From Phycisphaeraceae bacterium (lineage in GTDB: Bacteria > Planctomycetota > Phycisphaerae > Phycisphaerales > UBA1924): a DNA stretch of 64,000 nucleotides. The stretch lies in NCBI GenBank assembly GCA_019636515.1, contig JAHBXI010000002.1, forward strand, positions 496,001 through 560,000, written 5' to 3'. The position numbers were made by a program, and so were the translations under genes. Below, in pieces: positions 31,657-40,981 of this stretch (position 1 is the first letter of the stretch; each line of letters opens with the position of its first letter). Below the pieces are notes generated by a model. It did not search any database. It was given only the letters and a program-made list of their open reading frames with translations, and was not told the DNA's origin.

Positions 31657-31760
31657 GGATTGCGTGGAAGTTGCCCTGGAGGCAGGGGTTCCCGGGAACG
31701 GCGCCGCTCACGCGCGGCAAGACTCTGCAAATATCCCGGGGAGTTTGCCAATACACTGGC

Positions 31761-33332
31761 ATGATGACCAGTTCCGGTTCGCCAGAGGACACCGCCGGCT
31801 CCACCGGGGCCACCTACCCCGTCGGGCCGATCCGTGTTTCCGACCGCCTCGGCGCGATCGACACCTGCCGGGGCCTGGCGCTCCTGGGCATCTTCATGGT
31901 CAATATCACGATTTTCTCCGGCCCGATCGGGGACATGCTCAAGGCCCTCCCCCCCGCTCCGACCGAGGGCATCACCGAGCACATCGCGCACTACTTCACC
32001 GCGATCTTCTTTTCCGGCAAGTTTTATCCCCTTTTCTCGCTTCTGTTCGGCGCGGGGCTGATTCTCCAGATGTCCAGCGTCGAGAGGCGAGGGGGGAGGT
32101 TTGTCCCGCTGTACCTTCGCCGGCTGGTCGTCCTCGCGGTGATTGGTCTGTCTCACGCCATCGTGCTCTGGTACGGCGACATCCTGTTCATTTACGCCTT
32201 TGCGGGTCTGGCGATGCTTTTGCTTCGCAAACTGCGGCCCTCGACCCTGTTTATCTTGGCGGGGGTGCTCTTTGGGCTTATCACGGTGGTGACGCTTGGC
32301 GCCGCCGCGATCGGGGCGATGGTGGGAGCAGCCCCCGCGAGCACGAGTGTCAGCGAACAGGCTCCCGATGTACCTGTTGGCACGCGGGAGCAGGCGCTGA
32401 CCGCGGACGGGCACGATGCCTCCGTGGTCAATCCGGCCGCCCCGGCCGACTCCGACGGCGATGTGGCGGCAACCGACGGCAAGTCGGAGGCGGGCGAACC
32501 TTATCCGGGCGGGCCGGCAGACACCGCCGCGAAAGAGGAGGGCGATTCCTCGCGGAAAGACGTGCCCGACGAGGACGCCCGACCCTACGAGGTTTTCCTG
32601 AAGTCAATGGAGTCACGCTCGGATCGGGTGCAAGGACCCTGGGACGATCGCTGGAAGGAAGCCGAGCGGGATGTGTATCGCCACGGCGGGTTTGTGCCCG
32701 CCCTCGTGGTCCGGTCGATTACCTGGGCGTCCATGATCATCTTCTGCCTGTTCGGGTTCGGGTGGCACGTCCTGATGATGTTCATGATCGGGGCCGCGCT
32801 CATCAAGGTCGATTTCTTCAGCCCGTCCCGCGAACGCTGGCACGTCCGGCTCGCCTGGCTTGGGCTGCTCGTCGGGGTTCCGCTGAGCGTGGTCTCGGCG
32901 GCCGCCACGGTCCTTTTTGATCCCGGCTTCGCGAGAGCGTTTCTTCAGGGGTGGGGGGTGATGGCGGGCGGGCCGCTGATGGCACTCATGTACGTCTCGC
33001 TGCTCACGCTCGCCGTGAATCGCGGGTACTTCCCCGCCGCCACCGGCGCGGTTGCCAACGTGGGCCGAATGGCCCTGACGAACTACCTCATGCAGAGCGT
33101 GATCGCGACCTTTATCTTCTACTGGTACGGCCTGGGCCTGTTCGATCAGGTCTCACGGGTCGCCTGCGTGTCGATGGTGCTGGGGATCTACCTGGTCCAG
33201 GTCTTGTTCAGCAACGTGTGGATGTCGTTCTTCCTGTACGGGCCGATGGAGTGGCTCTGGCGATTGCTGACGTACCTCCGGGTTCCTTCGCTGTTCCGAA
33301 CCGCTTCTTCCGATCGAGCCGTGGGGCCGTGA
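31761..33332 (+). CDS. DUF418 family membrane protein (YeiB-like)
   Basis: The 523-residue protein has the DUF418 signature: an N-terminal helix with RLGAIDTCRGLALLGIFMVN, several membrane helices, a long soluble loop, then the C-terminal DUF418 domain with conserved GRMALTNYLMQS. The central loop (about residues 180-285) is an acidic Asp/Pro/Ala/Glu-rich insertion that is low in complexity and unusual in length. The family is poorly understood; some members are linked to transport or membrane biogenesis. I took the first of two consecutive ATGs at 31761 and 31764. The 13-bp repeats lie upstream. Confidence 0.87.
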   Translation: MMTSSGSPEDTAGSTGATYPVGPIRVSDRLGAIDTCRGLALLGIFMVNITIFSGPIGDMLKALPPAPTEGITEHIAHYFTAIFFSGKFYPLFSLLFGAGLILQMSSVERRGGRFVPLYLRRLVVLAVIGLSHAIVLWYGDILFIYAFAGLAMLLLRKLRPSTLFILAGVLFGLITVVTLGAAAIGAMVGAAPASTSVSEQAPDVPVGTREQALTADGHDASVVNPAAPADSDGDVAATDGKSEAGEPYPGGPADTAAKEEGDSSRKDVPDEDARPYEVFLKSMESRSDRVQGPWDDRWKEAERDVYRHGGFVPALVVRSITWASMIIFCLFGFGWHVLMMFMIGAALIKVDFFSPSRERWHVRLAWLGLLVGVPLSVVSAAATVLFDPGFARAFLQGWGVMAGGPLMALMYVSLLTLAVNRGYFPAATGAVANVGRMALTNYLMQSVIATFIFYWYGLGLFDQVSRVACVSMVLGIYLVQVLFSNVWMSFFLYGPMEWLWRLLTYLRVPSLFRTASSDRAVGP

Positions 33333-33422
33333 CCGTGGCCGAGCGGATCGCGTTCGGCAACCATACGGGGTCGTTGCCAGTTCTCACCGCTTCAGGTTCA
33401 CCTCGCCGATAATCGCCGAGTC

Positions 33423-36400
33423 ATGGCGAAACCTGCCAAGTTTGTTTCCGCGCCCCGATCGGTCTCCCCGGGTGTCGCCGCGTTCCGCCGCACGGTCATT
33501 CTGTGCGTGCTGGCGGGCTGGATGTTCGTCATCGCCAGTCTCATCGGCTTTGACCCCGCCGATCCACCGAGCCACCTGGTCTGGCCTCCCAACGAGCCGG
33601 TCTCGAACTGGTGCGGACCGATCGGCGCCCACATCGCCTACGGCCTCTACAAACTCCTCGGCCTGGGCGTCTGGGTCCTCATGATCATCGGCGCGATCGG
33701 GATTCTCTCCGCCGCGGCCGGGCAGCGAGTCTCGCACTGGGTTGTCCGGGCACTGGGCCTGGCGATGCTGACCGTCGCCGCCAGCGGCTTCCAGCGGATC
33801 GTGCTTCCCGAGTCCGGCCCGTTCGCCAACCTCCCCGGAGGTCTGGTTGGCATGACCGGGTCGCAGCGGCTGATTGACTCCATCGGGCCGGTAGGGGCGA
33901 TACTCGGACTCACGCTCACCGCGGCGGTCGGGGCGATCGTCGCGATGGATGAGTGGGTGACCGCCCTGGTCGGGTGGATCTGGAGGCGTGGCGCGCCGGC
34001 CGCCCTGGCCGCGGGCAAGACGGCCGGTTCGGCCGCGGGCGCCATGGCGTTCGAAGCCGGACGCACCACCGCCCGCGCTTCGGGCGGCATCTTCGCCACC
34101 GCCTGGCGGAGAGTCTTTGGCGGCTCCCCCAGGATTCGCTCAAACGACCTGGACGACGATGCCCGGCTTGCGCGCGGGACTCCCCCGGGATACCGCTCGC
34201 ACGGGACGGATGTATCGGGTCGATCACGGCGGTCGAGCGCGACGGGACGCAACGGCACGAGCGTGGTCGAACTCAAGGAGGGCTTTGATCCGGATGCCGA
34301 CCTGGCCTCTCGGGCGGGTGTCGTCGATCCGGACTCCCAGGCGGCGAGCCCCCAGACGACCAGGCCGCGCCGCGGGCGTCGCGGAGCCGCCGGCGAGATC
34401 GATCTCGAAGGATCGCTCGGCGATACCGGGGTTTCTTCGATGGCGTCCCCGGTCGATTCCGATCCAGACCCGGACGCCGATCCTCCCCGTGCCGGCCGAC
34501 CTTCCGCGTACCCGACCCTCGCCGATGCGCCGTCGATCGGGGTCGATCCGACGGCCTCCGAGGAATCGGCCGACGCTCGCGCCGACGAGGACGAGGATGC
34601 CCCCGGCGCGCCGCAGGTCTACAGCGAGGCGGAACTTCGGGCCAAGATCGAGAAACTCCCCGTGTTCTTCAATCAGAACAACAAGGCGGTGGCGACCGAC
34701 GCCGACCTGGCGGACATGCAGGGGGTATCCGGGACCGACGATTCCACGTATACCGGGGGTAAGCCGTACCTGTTCCCCGGGCTTGACATCCTCGAAAACC
34801 CCGAGGAGAACTTCAATTCCACGCTTGAGGCGTACGTCCGCGACCAGGCGGTCTCGCTCGAATCGGCCCTCAAGCAGTACAACATCGCCGGGGAGGTGGT
34901 CGGGATCGAGTCCGGGCCGGTGATCACGCTCTACGACGTGCGCCTCGCCCCGGGCACGAAGGTCTCGGCGGTCTCGGCCGTGTCGTCGGATCTCGCGCGG
35001 TCGCTCAAGGCCGTCAATATCCGGATCGTGCCCAACCAGGCCGGTCGAGACACCATCGGCGTCGAGGTTCCAAACGCCAGGAAGGAGAAGGTCCGGCTCA
35101 AGGAACTCATGTCCAAGACCGACCGGTTCTCGTCGATGCGCCTGCCCATGTTCCTGGGCAAGGACGCCTCCGGGGAGCCGCTGATCGAGGATCTCTCGAA
35201 GATGCCGCACATGCTCATCGCCGGCACCACCGGCTCGGGCAAGAGCGTGTGCATGAACACCATCATCATGAGTTTCCTGTACACCAAGAAGCCCAGCGAA
35301 CTCAAGATGGTCCTGGTCGATCCCAAGATGGTCGAGATGTCCCAGTTCAAGGACATCCCGCATCTCATGTGCCCCGTCGTCACCGAGATGGCCAAGGCCG
35401 CGGCCATCCTCGAATGGGCTTGCGTGAAGATGGACGAGCGGTACGAACTGCTCGCCGAGGCCGGCTGCCGGGACATCGCCAGTTACAACGACCTCCCCTG
35501 GGAGGAGATCAAGGAGCGATTCGGATGCTCGACCGACGAGGAGGCCGCACGCATCCCACGAAAACTCCCCTACATGGTCTTCATCATCGACGAACTGGCC
35601 GACCTCATGATGACCGCCAAGGAGGTTGAGAGCCACATCATCCGCATCGCGCAAAAGGCCCGCGCCGTGGGCATGCACCTCATCCTCGCCACCCAGCGCC
35701 CGCAGGCCAACGTCGTCACCGGGCTCATCAAGAGCAACATGCCCTGCCGCGTCGCGTTCCGCGTCGCCAGCGGCATGGACTCGCGGATCGTCCTTGACCA
35801 AAAGGGCGGCGAACTGCTCCTGGGACACGGCGACATGCTGTTCCTCAACCCCCGTACCAACAAACTCAACCGTGCCCAGGGAACCCTCGTCGACGACCTG
35901 GAAATCCGCCGCGTCGTACGTTTCATGCGGGAGGTCGCCGCCCCCAGTTTCGAGCGGTCACTCATGACCCTCCGCCGACCGGACCAGTCCGACGAGGAGC
36001 GGGCCCTGGCGAGCGAGAACAACTCCTCGGCCAGCCTCGCCGCCGCCCAGGAAGACCCCCTCTTTCCCCGTGCCGTCGAGATTGTCCTGGAGACCAAGCG
36101 CGGCAGCGTCTCGCTCCTCCAGCGACGGCTTGCCATCGGCTACACGCGGGCCAGCCGGCTCATCGACCTCATGGGTATCGCCGGCATCATCTCCGACCAC
36201 AAGGGGTCGGTCGCCCGCGACGTGCTCATCACCCCCGGCGAATGGGAGGCGATGAAGAAACTCGCCGCCGAGAAGGGGGTCAATATGAACGGTGAGGAGC
36301 AGGGAGAACTCTTCTCCGGCGGCGCCTCCACGGCCCCGCCTCCCGGAGAGGCCGGCGCGGCAACAACGGACCAGCCTCACATGGCGACGGACGCACCGAC

Positions 36401-36650
36401 TTCGGGTTGCTCCGTGTCGGCCGCCCAATCGGCGGTCCATTCGGCGGTCCCGCCGCCAGTCAAGCCGGAGGCCAAGCCGGATTCCCCTGGGAATCGGGAA
36501 TTGGCGGCCACCGCCCAGGCAGGGGAAGATACCGGCGGCCGCGCCGACCGGGTTCTGACCGTCGAGCCTGTCGAAGACGACGAGAAGGCCTCGTTCGATG
36601 ATCCGGATTCCGATGCGCCGTTCGAGGCCGACGGACAGGCGTGGCGATGA
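33423..36650 (+). CDS. ftsK: FtsK/SpoIIIE-type DNA translocase
   Basis: Septum-associated motor that moves chromosome ends through the closing division septum. The 1075-residue protein has about four N-terminal membrane helices (about 25-175), then a low-complexity Asp/Arg/Ser-rich linker. The RecA-like motor has Walker A GTTGSGKS at about 600-607 and MVFIIDELADLMM as Walker B. A gamma winged helix (about 880-945, with TRASRLIDLMGIAGI) should read the orientation sequences. Beyond gamma, about 120 residues of Pro/Ala/Glu-rich sequence form an unusual C-terminal extension, where most family members end. The gene follows the DUF418 gene by 90 bp. Confidence 0.95.
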   Translation: MAKPAKFVSAPRSVSPGVAAFRRTVILCVLAGWMFVIASLIGFDPADPPSHLVWPPNEPVSNWCGPIGAHIAYGLYKLLGLGVWVLMIIGAIGILSAAAGQRVSHWVVRALGLAMLTVAASGFQRIVLPESGPFANLPGGLVGMTGSQRLIDSIGPVGAILGLTLTAAVGAIVAMDEWVTALVGWIWRRGAPAALAAGKTAGSAAGAMAFEAGRTTARASGGIFATAWRRVFGGSPRIRSNDLDDDARLARGTPPGYRSHGTDVSGRSRRSSATGRNGTSVVELKEGFDPDADLASRAGVVDPDSQAASPQTTRPRRGRRGAAGEIDLEGSLGDTGVSSMASPVDSDPDPDADPPRAGRPSAYPTLADAPSIGVDPTASEESADARADEDEDAPGAPQVYSEAELRAKIEKLPVFFNQNNKAVATDADLADMQGVSGTDDSTYTGGKPYLFPGLDILENPEENFNSTLEAYVRDQAVSLESALKQYNIAGEVVGIESGPVITLYDVRLAPGTKVSAVSAVSSDLARSLKAVNIRIVPNQAGRDTIGVEVPNARKEKVRLKELMSKTDRFSSMRLPMFLGKDASGEPLIEDLSKMPHMLIAGTTGSGKSVCMNTIIMSFLYTKKPSELKMVLVDPKMVEMSQFKDIPHLMCPVVTEMAKAAAILEWACVKMDERYELLAEAGCRDIASYNDLPWEEIKERFGCSTDEEAARIPRKLPYMVFIIDELADLMMTAKEVESHIIRIAQKARAVGMHLILATQRPQANVVTGLIKSNMPCRVAFRVASGMDSRIVLDQKGGELLLGHGDMLFLNPRTNKLNRAQGTLVDDLEIRRVVRFMREVAAPSFERSLMTLRRPDQSDEERALASENNSSASLAAAQEDPLFPRAVEIVLETKRGSVSLLQRRLAIGYTRASRLIDLMGIAGIISDHKGSVARDVLITPGEWEAMKKLAAEKGVNMNGEEQGELFSGGASTAPPPGEAGAATTDQPHMATDAPTSGCSVSAAQSAVHSAVPPPVKPEAKPDSPGNRELAATAQAGEDTGGRADRVLTVEPVEDDEKASFDDPDSDAPFEADGQAWR

Positions 36651-36653
36651 ACA

Positions 36654-36669
36654 GCGCGGGACTTCGCGC
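36654..36669. terminator. Short GC hairpin after ftsK
   Basis: GCGCG at 36654-36658 and CGCGC at 36665-36669 enclose a 6-nt loop, starting 3 nt after the ftsK stop and 50 nt before the convergent pseudopilin gene stop. There is no T-run, so termination is only suggested. Confidence 0.33.
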
Positions 36670-36720
36670 ACGGATGCGCGTGATGGTCCGGCGCGATTCG
36701 CCCCAACGCGGTTTCCCATC

Positions 36721-37491
36721 TCATCGCAGGTCGCGCCCGCGTACGCCCGACAACGTGTGGCACGCCAACGGGGAATCCGCCGAGTGATAGATGAGGGTTC
36801 CGTTCCCGTTCGGGTAGCCCTCGAAGATCTCTTCCCTCCAGGGCGTCGAGGCGCTCCCGTCGGCGCACACGAGAGGCACGATGTAGCGACGCCCGTCGCA
36901 GAGCGGAACCTTGGTGTCCGCGCCTTCGGGGTAGCACCGCTTGCTTCGCCGAAGCGCGTGGTAGAACCCGGAGTTCAGGAGAACCTTCTTGGACGGGAAC
37001 AGCACGGACGAGAGCCGGACGGCTCCCCACTGCGTGTTGCCGCGGAGCCTGGTGAGTGGATCCCAGTAGTCCGGGCGGGACACAAACGTGCAGGGGTAGT
37101 CAAAGACCACGTTGCCCTCCTGTCCGTACCGCTCGGCCTCGACGGGGAACCACGACCGGTCGAAGACCGTCCCGTTGTAGTACCGGTCGGTCATGGCCAA
37201 CCACCAGTATTCAGCGGATTCGAAGTAGTCGGCCAGGATCAGGTCGGATTTCAATGCCGCCGACCGAATGAAGTACGCCGGCCCGGCGGGGTCGCACGGC
37301 GCTGGGAATTGCTCGGCCCAATCCGCGGTGTAGGCGTGGAACACCGCCGCGTTCTGGCCGAGGCGGGCAAGGGTCATGGTGAGTTTGGCGTGTGAACGGG
37401 CCGACGAAAGCGCCGGCATTGCCAGTGCCGCGAGCACCACCGCAAGCGCGAGAACCACGAGAAGTTCCACGACGGTCCAGGCGCGTCTCAT
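36721..37491 (-). CDS. Type IV prepilin-like (pseudopilin-type) exported protein
   Basis: The 256-residue protein begins M-R-R-A, then WTVVELLVVLALAVVLAALA, the hydrophobic helix of type IV pilin-like proteins with the conserved Glu five residues after the cleavage point. The residue before the cleavage point is Ala instead of the usual Gly, so prepilin peptidase recognition may be weaker. The rest is a beta-rich globular domain with a Gly/Asp-rich centre and four cysteines. Planctomycetes carry many such pseudopilin-like proteins of unknown role. The ATG overlaps the MauE-like gene by 4 bp, and it is the last gene of a four-gene operon. Confidence 0.85.
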   Translation of the reverse strand: MRRAWTVVELLVVLALAVVLAALAMPALSSARSHAKLTMTLARLGQNAAVFHAYTADWAEQFPAPCDPAGPAYFIRSAALKSDLILADYFESAEYWWLAMTDRYYNGTVFDRSWFPVEAERYGQEGNVVFDYPCTFVSRPDYWDPLTRLRGNTQWGAVRLSSVLFPSKKVLLNSGFYHALRRSKRCYPEGADTKVPLCDGRRYIVPLVCADGSASTPWREEIFEGYPNGNGTLIYHSADSPLACHTLSGVRGRDLR

Positions 37492-37952
37492 GGCACATCC
37501 TTCTTCTTTTCCATGCCGGTAACAGGAACCTGGGCCAGCATCGCCGCGGCCATGAGGATCGTGAGGATCCAGCCTCGGCGCAGCGCCCCGCGGGCGTCGG
37601 TTGACAGCGTCTCGAACCGCTGCAAAAGGCCCAGGCACCCGCAGTTCGGGGGGTTCGAGTAACGAATCTGGACGCTCAACCCGACAACAAGAACGCCCAG
37701 GAGAAGCAGTGCGGCGACCTGCGCGACCCTTCGCGCCGGTGAATAAAACCACGCGGCCCCGATCAGAACTTCGAACGCGGAAAGCAGCAGCATACCCGAT
37801 CCGACAACAGGTCCGGGGAGTTGCACGATGGAGTATGCCGCCATGTCCTCGATGGATTGATCGATCGCCAGGAGTTTGGCAATCCCCGCGAAGCCGATCA
37901 CCAGAACGATGGCGCCGGCGAGCAGCGTGCCTGTGGCGTGGAGACAACGCAT
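37488..37952 (-). CDS. MauE-like membrane protein (DoxX/MauE superfamily)
   Basis: The 154-residue inner-membrane protein has four helices (about 8-28, 42-68, 75-97 and 125-145). Between helices 3 and 4 lies NPPNCGCLGLL, which holds the C-x-C motif typical of MauE. In methylotrophs, MauE is needed to make the many disulfides of the methylamine dehydrogenase small subunit. Here the gene directly downstream of a 10-cysteine exported protein encodes the MauE-like partner, so a role in its disulfide formation or redox turnover is a reasonable inference. The start at ATG 37952 is 10 bp after the upstream stop. Confidence 0.82.
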   Translation of the reverse strand: MRCLHATGTLLAGAIVLVIGFAGIAKLLAIDQSIEDMAAYSIVQLPGPVVGSGMLLLSAFEVLIGAAWFYSPARRVAQVAALLLLGVLVVGLSVQIRYSNPPNCGCLGLLQRFETLSTDARGALRRGWILTILMAAAMLAQVPVTGMEKKKDVP

Positions 37953-37962
37953 CGAGCCGCCC

Positions 37963-38367
37963 TCAGCAGGATCCGCCGGAAGGAACGACGTTGGAACACC
38001 GGCGTTCGAGCGGCGGGAGGGCCGTGTCGCAGGAATTCGGCTCATTCCCGCACGTGGTGCGCTGAATCGTGCATTTCCCCGCCGAGGTCTGGATCGTCCG
38101 AACCTTGCCATAGGCGGATTTCTTGACTGTTTTAACCGTGTACCCGCTGACGTTCGAGTCCTGGGGACACGTCCATTGAGCCGGTCCCTTGGAGCACGGG
38201 ATCGAGTAGTCGCCGCAGCATGATTCCGGGTCGCCTTCCACGAAGCACCGTTGCTCGGGTTCGGGCTGGTCTTCACCAATGACCCGCGAGAGGGCGGCCG
38301 AACTGGCGAGGCAGAGTCCGGTGAAGGCCAGTATCGCGACGGGGAAGAACCGAGTGCGTGCGAGCAT
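37963..38367 (-). CDS. Small secreted cysteine-rich protein
   Basis: The 134-residue protein starts with a signal peptide (MLARTRFFPVAILAFTGLCL). The mature part has ten cysteines, in QRCF, ESCCGDY, IPCS, WTCP, GKCT, TTCG, NSCD, RRCS and SGGSC, an even number suggesting up to five disulfides. No known family is recognised. The ribosome site AGGGAG lies 6 nt before the chosen ATG at 38367, an unusually clear one for this region. It sits between the anchored protein gene (20 bp away) and the MauE-like gene (10 bp away), which fits a substrate and maturation-factor relationship. Confidence 0.8.
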   Translation of the reverse strand: MLARTRFFPVAILAFTGLCLASSAALSRVIGEDQPEPEQRCFVEGDPESCCGDYSIPCSKGPAQWTCPQDSNVSGYTVKTVKKSAYGKVRTIQTSAGKCTIQRTTCGNEPNSCDTALPPLERRCSNVVPSGGSC

Positions 38368-38387
38368 GAGAAACTCCCTTTGTAATT

Positions 38388-39515
38388 CTAACGTTTCATA
38401 TTTCCAGGCCTTCCGGGCCTTGCTTTCCCGCGTGCGATAAGAACCAGGACGCCCGCGAGGAGGATGCCGATGGTGATCCACCCCGCCCATTTCCACGGAG
38501 AGATGGGTTCATCGGAGCGGCGGACGATCGATCCGCGGTCGATGCTTCCGTCAGGCTCGCGGCGCGCGTAACCGGACGAACGGTGGTCAAGAACTTCCTC
38601 GAGCCGGAGTTCGCCGCGGATCGGGTCGGTGGTGTCGATCCCGGGGGGATGGACGAGTTCATCCATGCCGACGGGGTTTCTGCTCACGGCGATGAGTTGA
38701 AAGGTCCGGGAGTGGCGGCCGCGCTCGTCGAAGCGCCGGCATTGATGCGCGATCCAGCGATCAAGGTCCGCTGAATACGTCCAGGACTCGTAGGTCTGGC
38801 GCTCCACGACCGGGCTTCGCGGCCCGGAATGGCGGATGGACGATTCCTCGACGAAACCGCGTTTGGCCTGGGTGTCCCGGCGGCCCGCGAACGAGTGGAG
38901 GTAGCCCGAGTCCGGCTTTCCGGCGATGGACGCGACGGCCCGCCACGAGCCGTTGGCTTGGACGCTGAACTCCCGCGTTTCCAGGCCGCCCGTGCGATAG
39001 ACGCCAAGCCCCCCGTGCAGCAGGCGAGAGACATGAGGGATCAGCATCGAGGCGTGCTGAACCACCGCTCCGCTCGCGCTGTCCCCGGGAGGATGGATCG
39101 AGGCGCTCCTGCTCGTGAGCGTCCATGATCCCCTGGCCGACATCGCCGAGTCCCAGAATTCGTTCGGGTGCGACACACACCACCGCCACAGCGAGTCCCC
39201 CGCGCTGAATAGCCGCATGGATACGACGTAGCCACGCCCGGTTCTCGTATAGAGGTCGTACAGCACCAGCGTGTCGCGACCCGGGTGATCGGGCTTGTCC
39301 GCGACGCTCTCCCGCAATGACCGGACTTCCTCCCCGGCGATCACGGGAAGGATCTCCTCGGTGTAGGTGATATTCATGCCGTTGAGGTCGGGAACGGTCC
39401 GCGAGGACTCAACCTCTCGGTCAAACCACTCGCGCACGGACGATGGCGGCACGTTGTACGGAGCCGCAAAAGCCGTCAGACAAAGAATAGTGATGATTCC
39501 CGGAATACCCACCAT
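38388..39515 (-). CDS. Exported single-pass membrane-anchored protein of unknown function
   Basis: From the ATG at 39515 the protein has 375 residues: a signal peptide (IPGIITILCLTAFAAP), a mixed alpha/beta extracellular part of about 310 residues, and a C-terminal membrane helix (about 340-362) followed by a basic tail of Arg/Lys/Pro residues. That layout, helix then basic tail, is like C-terminally sorted surface proteins, but I cannot name a sorting signal. No domain is recognised. As the first gene of the operon it may give the whole unit its surface location. The region upstream is AT-rich and probably carries the operon promoter. Confidence 0.78.
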   Translation of the reverse strand: MVGIPGIITILCLTAFAAPYNVPPSSVREWFDREVESSRTVPDLNGMNITYTEEILPVIAGEEVRSLRESVADKPDHPGRDTLVLYDLYTRTGRGYVVSMRLFSAGDSLWRWCVSHPNEFWDSAMSARGSWTLTSRSASIHPPGDSASGAVVQHASMLIPHVSRLLHGGLGVYRTGGLETREFSVQANGSWRAVASIAGKPDSGYLHSFAGRRDTQAKRGFVEESSIRHSGPRSPVVERQTYESWTYSADLDRWIAHQCRRFDERGRHSRTFQLIAVSRNPVGMDELVHPPGIDTTDPIRGELRLEEVLDHRSSGYARREPDGSIDRGSIVRRSDEPISPWKWAGWITIGILLAGVLVLIARGKARPGRPGNMKR

Positions 39516-39679
39516 GACCGGCAGCCTACCCGCCGCGTTCCGGGAGATCAATCGCGTTTTTTTGTTTTTGATATAAAACGCAAAATGACGGGTCGCATGC
39601 AGTCGCATTGTGACAAAATACGGCACGAACTGGCGCCGGTGACAAAGAGAATATCGAGTGCCCCGACGCGTCACCCAAG
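39516..39679. promoter_or_regulatory. AT-rich intergenic segment upstream of the Cys-rich operon
   Basis: The 164 bp contain a run of T and A far above the local composition, with the inverted repeat GCGTTTT/AAAACGC separated by a 14-nt loop (about 39554-39581). It lies directly upstream of the minus-strand four-gene operon and after the ABC ATPase gene. A promoter/operator is likely; the exact -35 and -10 are not certain. Confidence 0.4.
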
Positions 39680-40822
<1,143 letters not shown>

Positions 40823-40981
40823 GGGTACAGGAACAACGACGGGCGGGTTGTCAGCGTACCGCGCGGCGCCGGTGATCACCACCCGCCCGGCCCTCCTGAC
40901 CGGCCTCCCTGCCCGGCTCGGCCCGCGGCGAGGCGGCCCGTTCAACATGCCGAATGCCGAGCGGCGGCCGGACCGGCTTTG

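Noticed and set aside
30377-32920. Plus-strand frame of 847 codons across the NtrC-type regulator and DUF418 gene
   Set aside because: It reads antisense through one gene and out of frame through the other.
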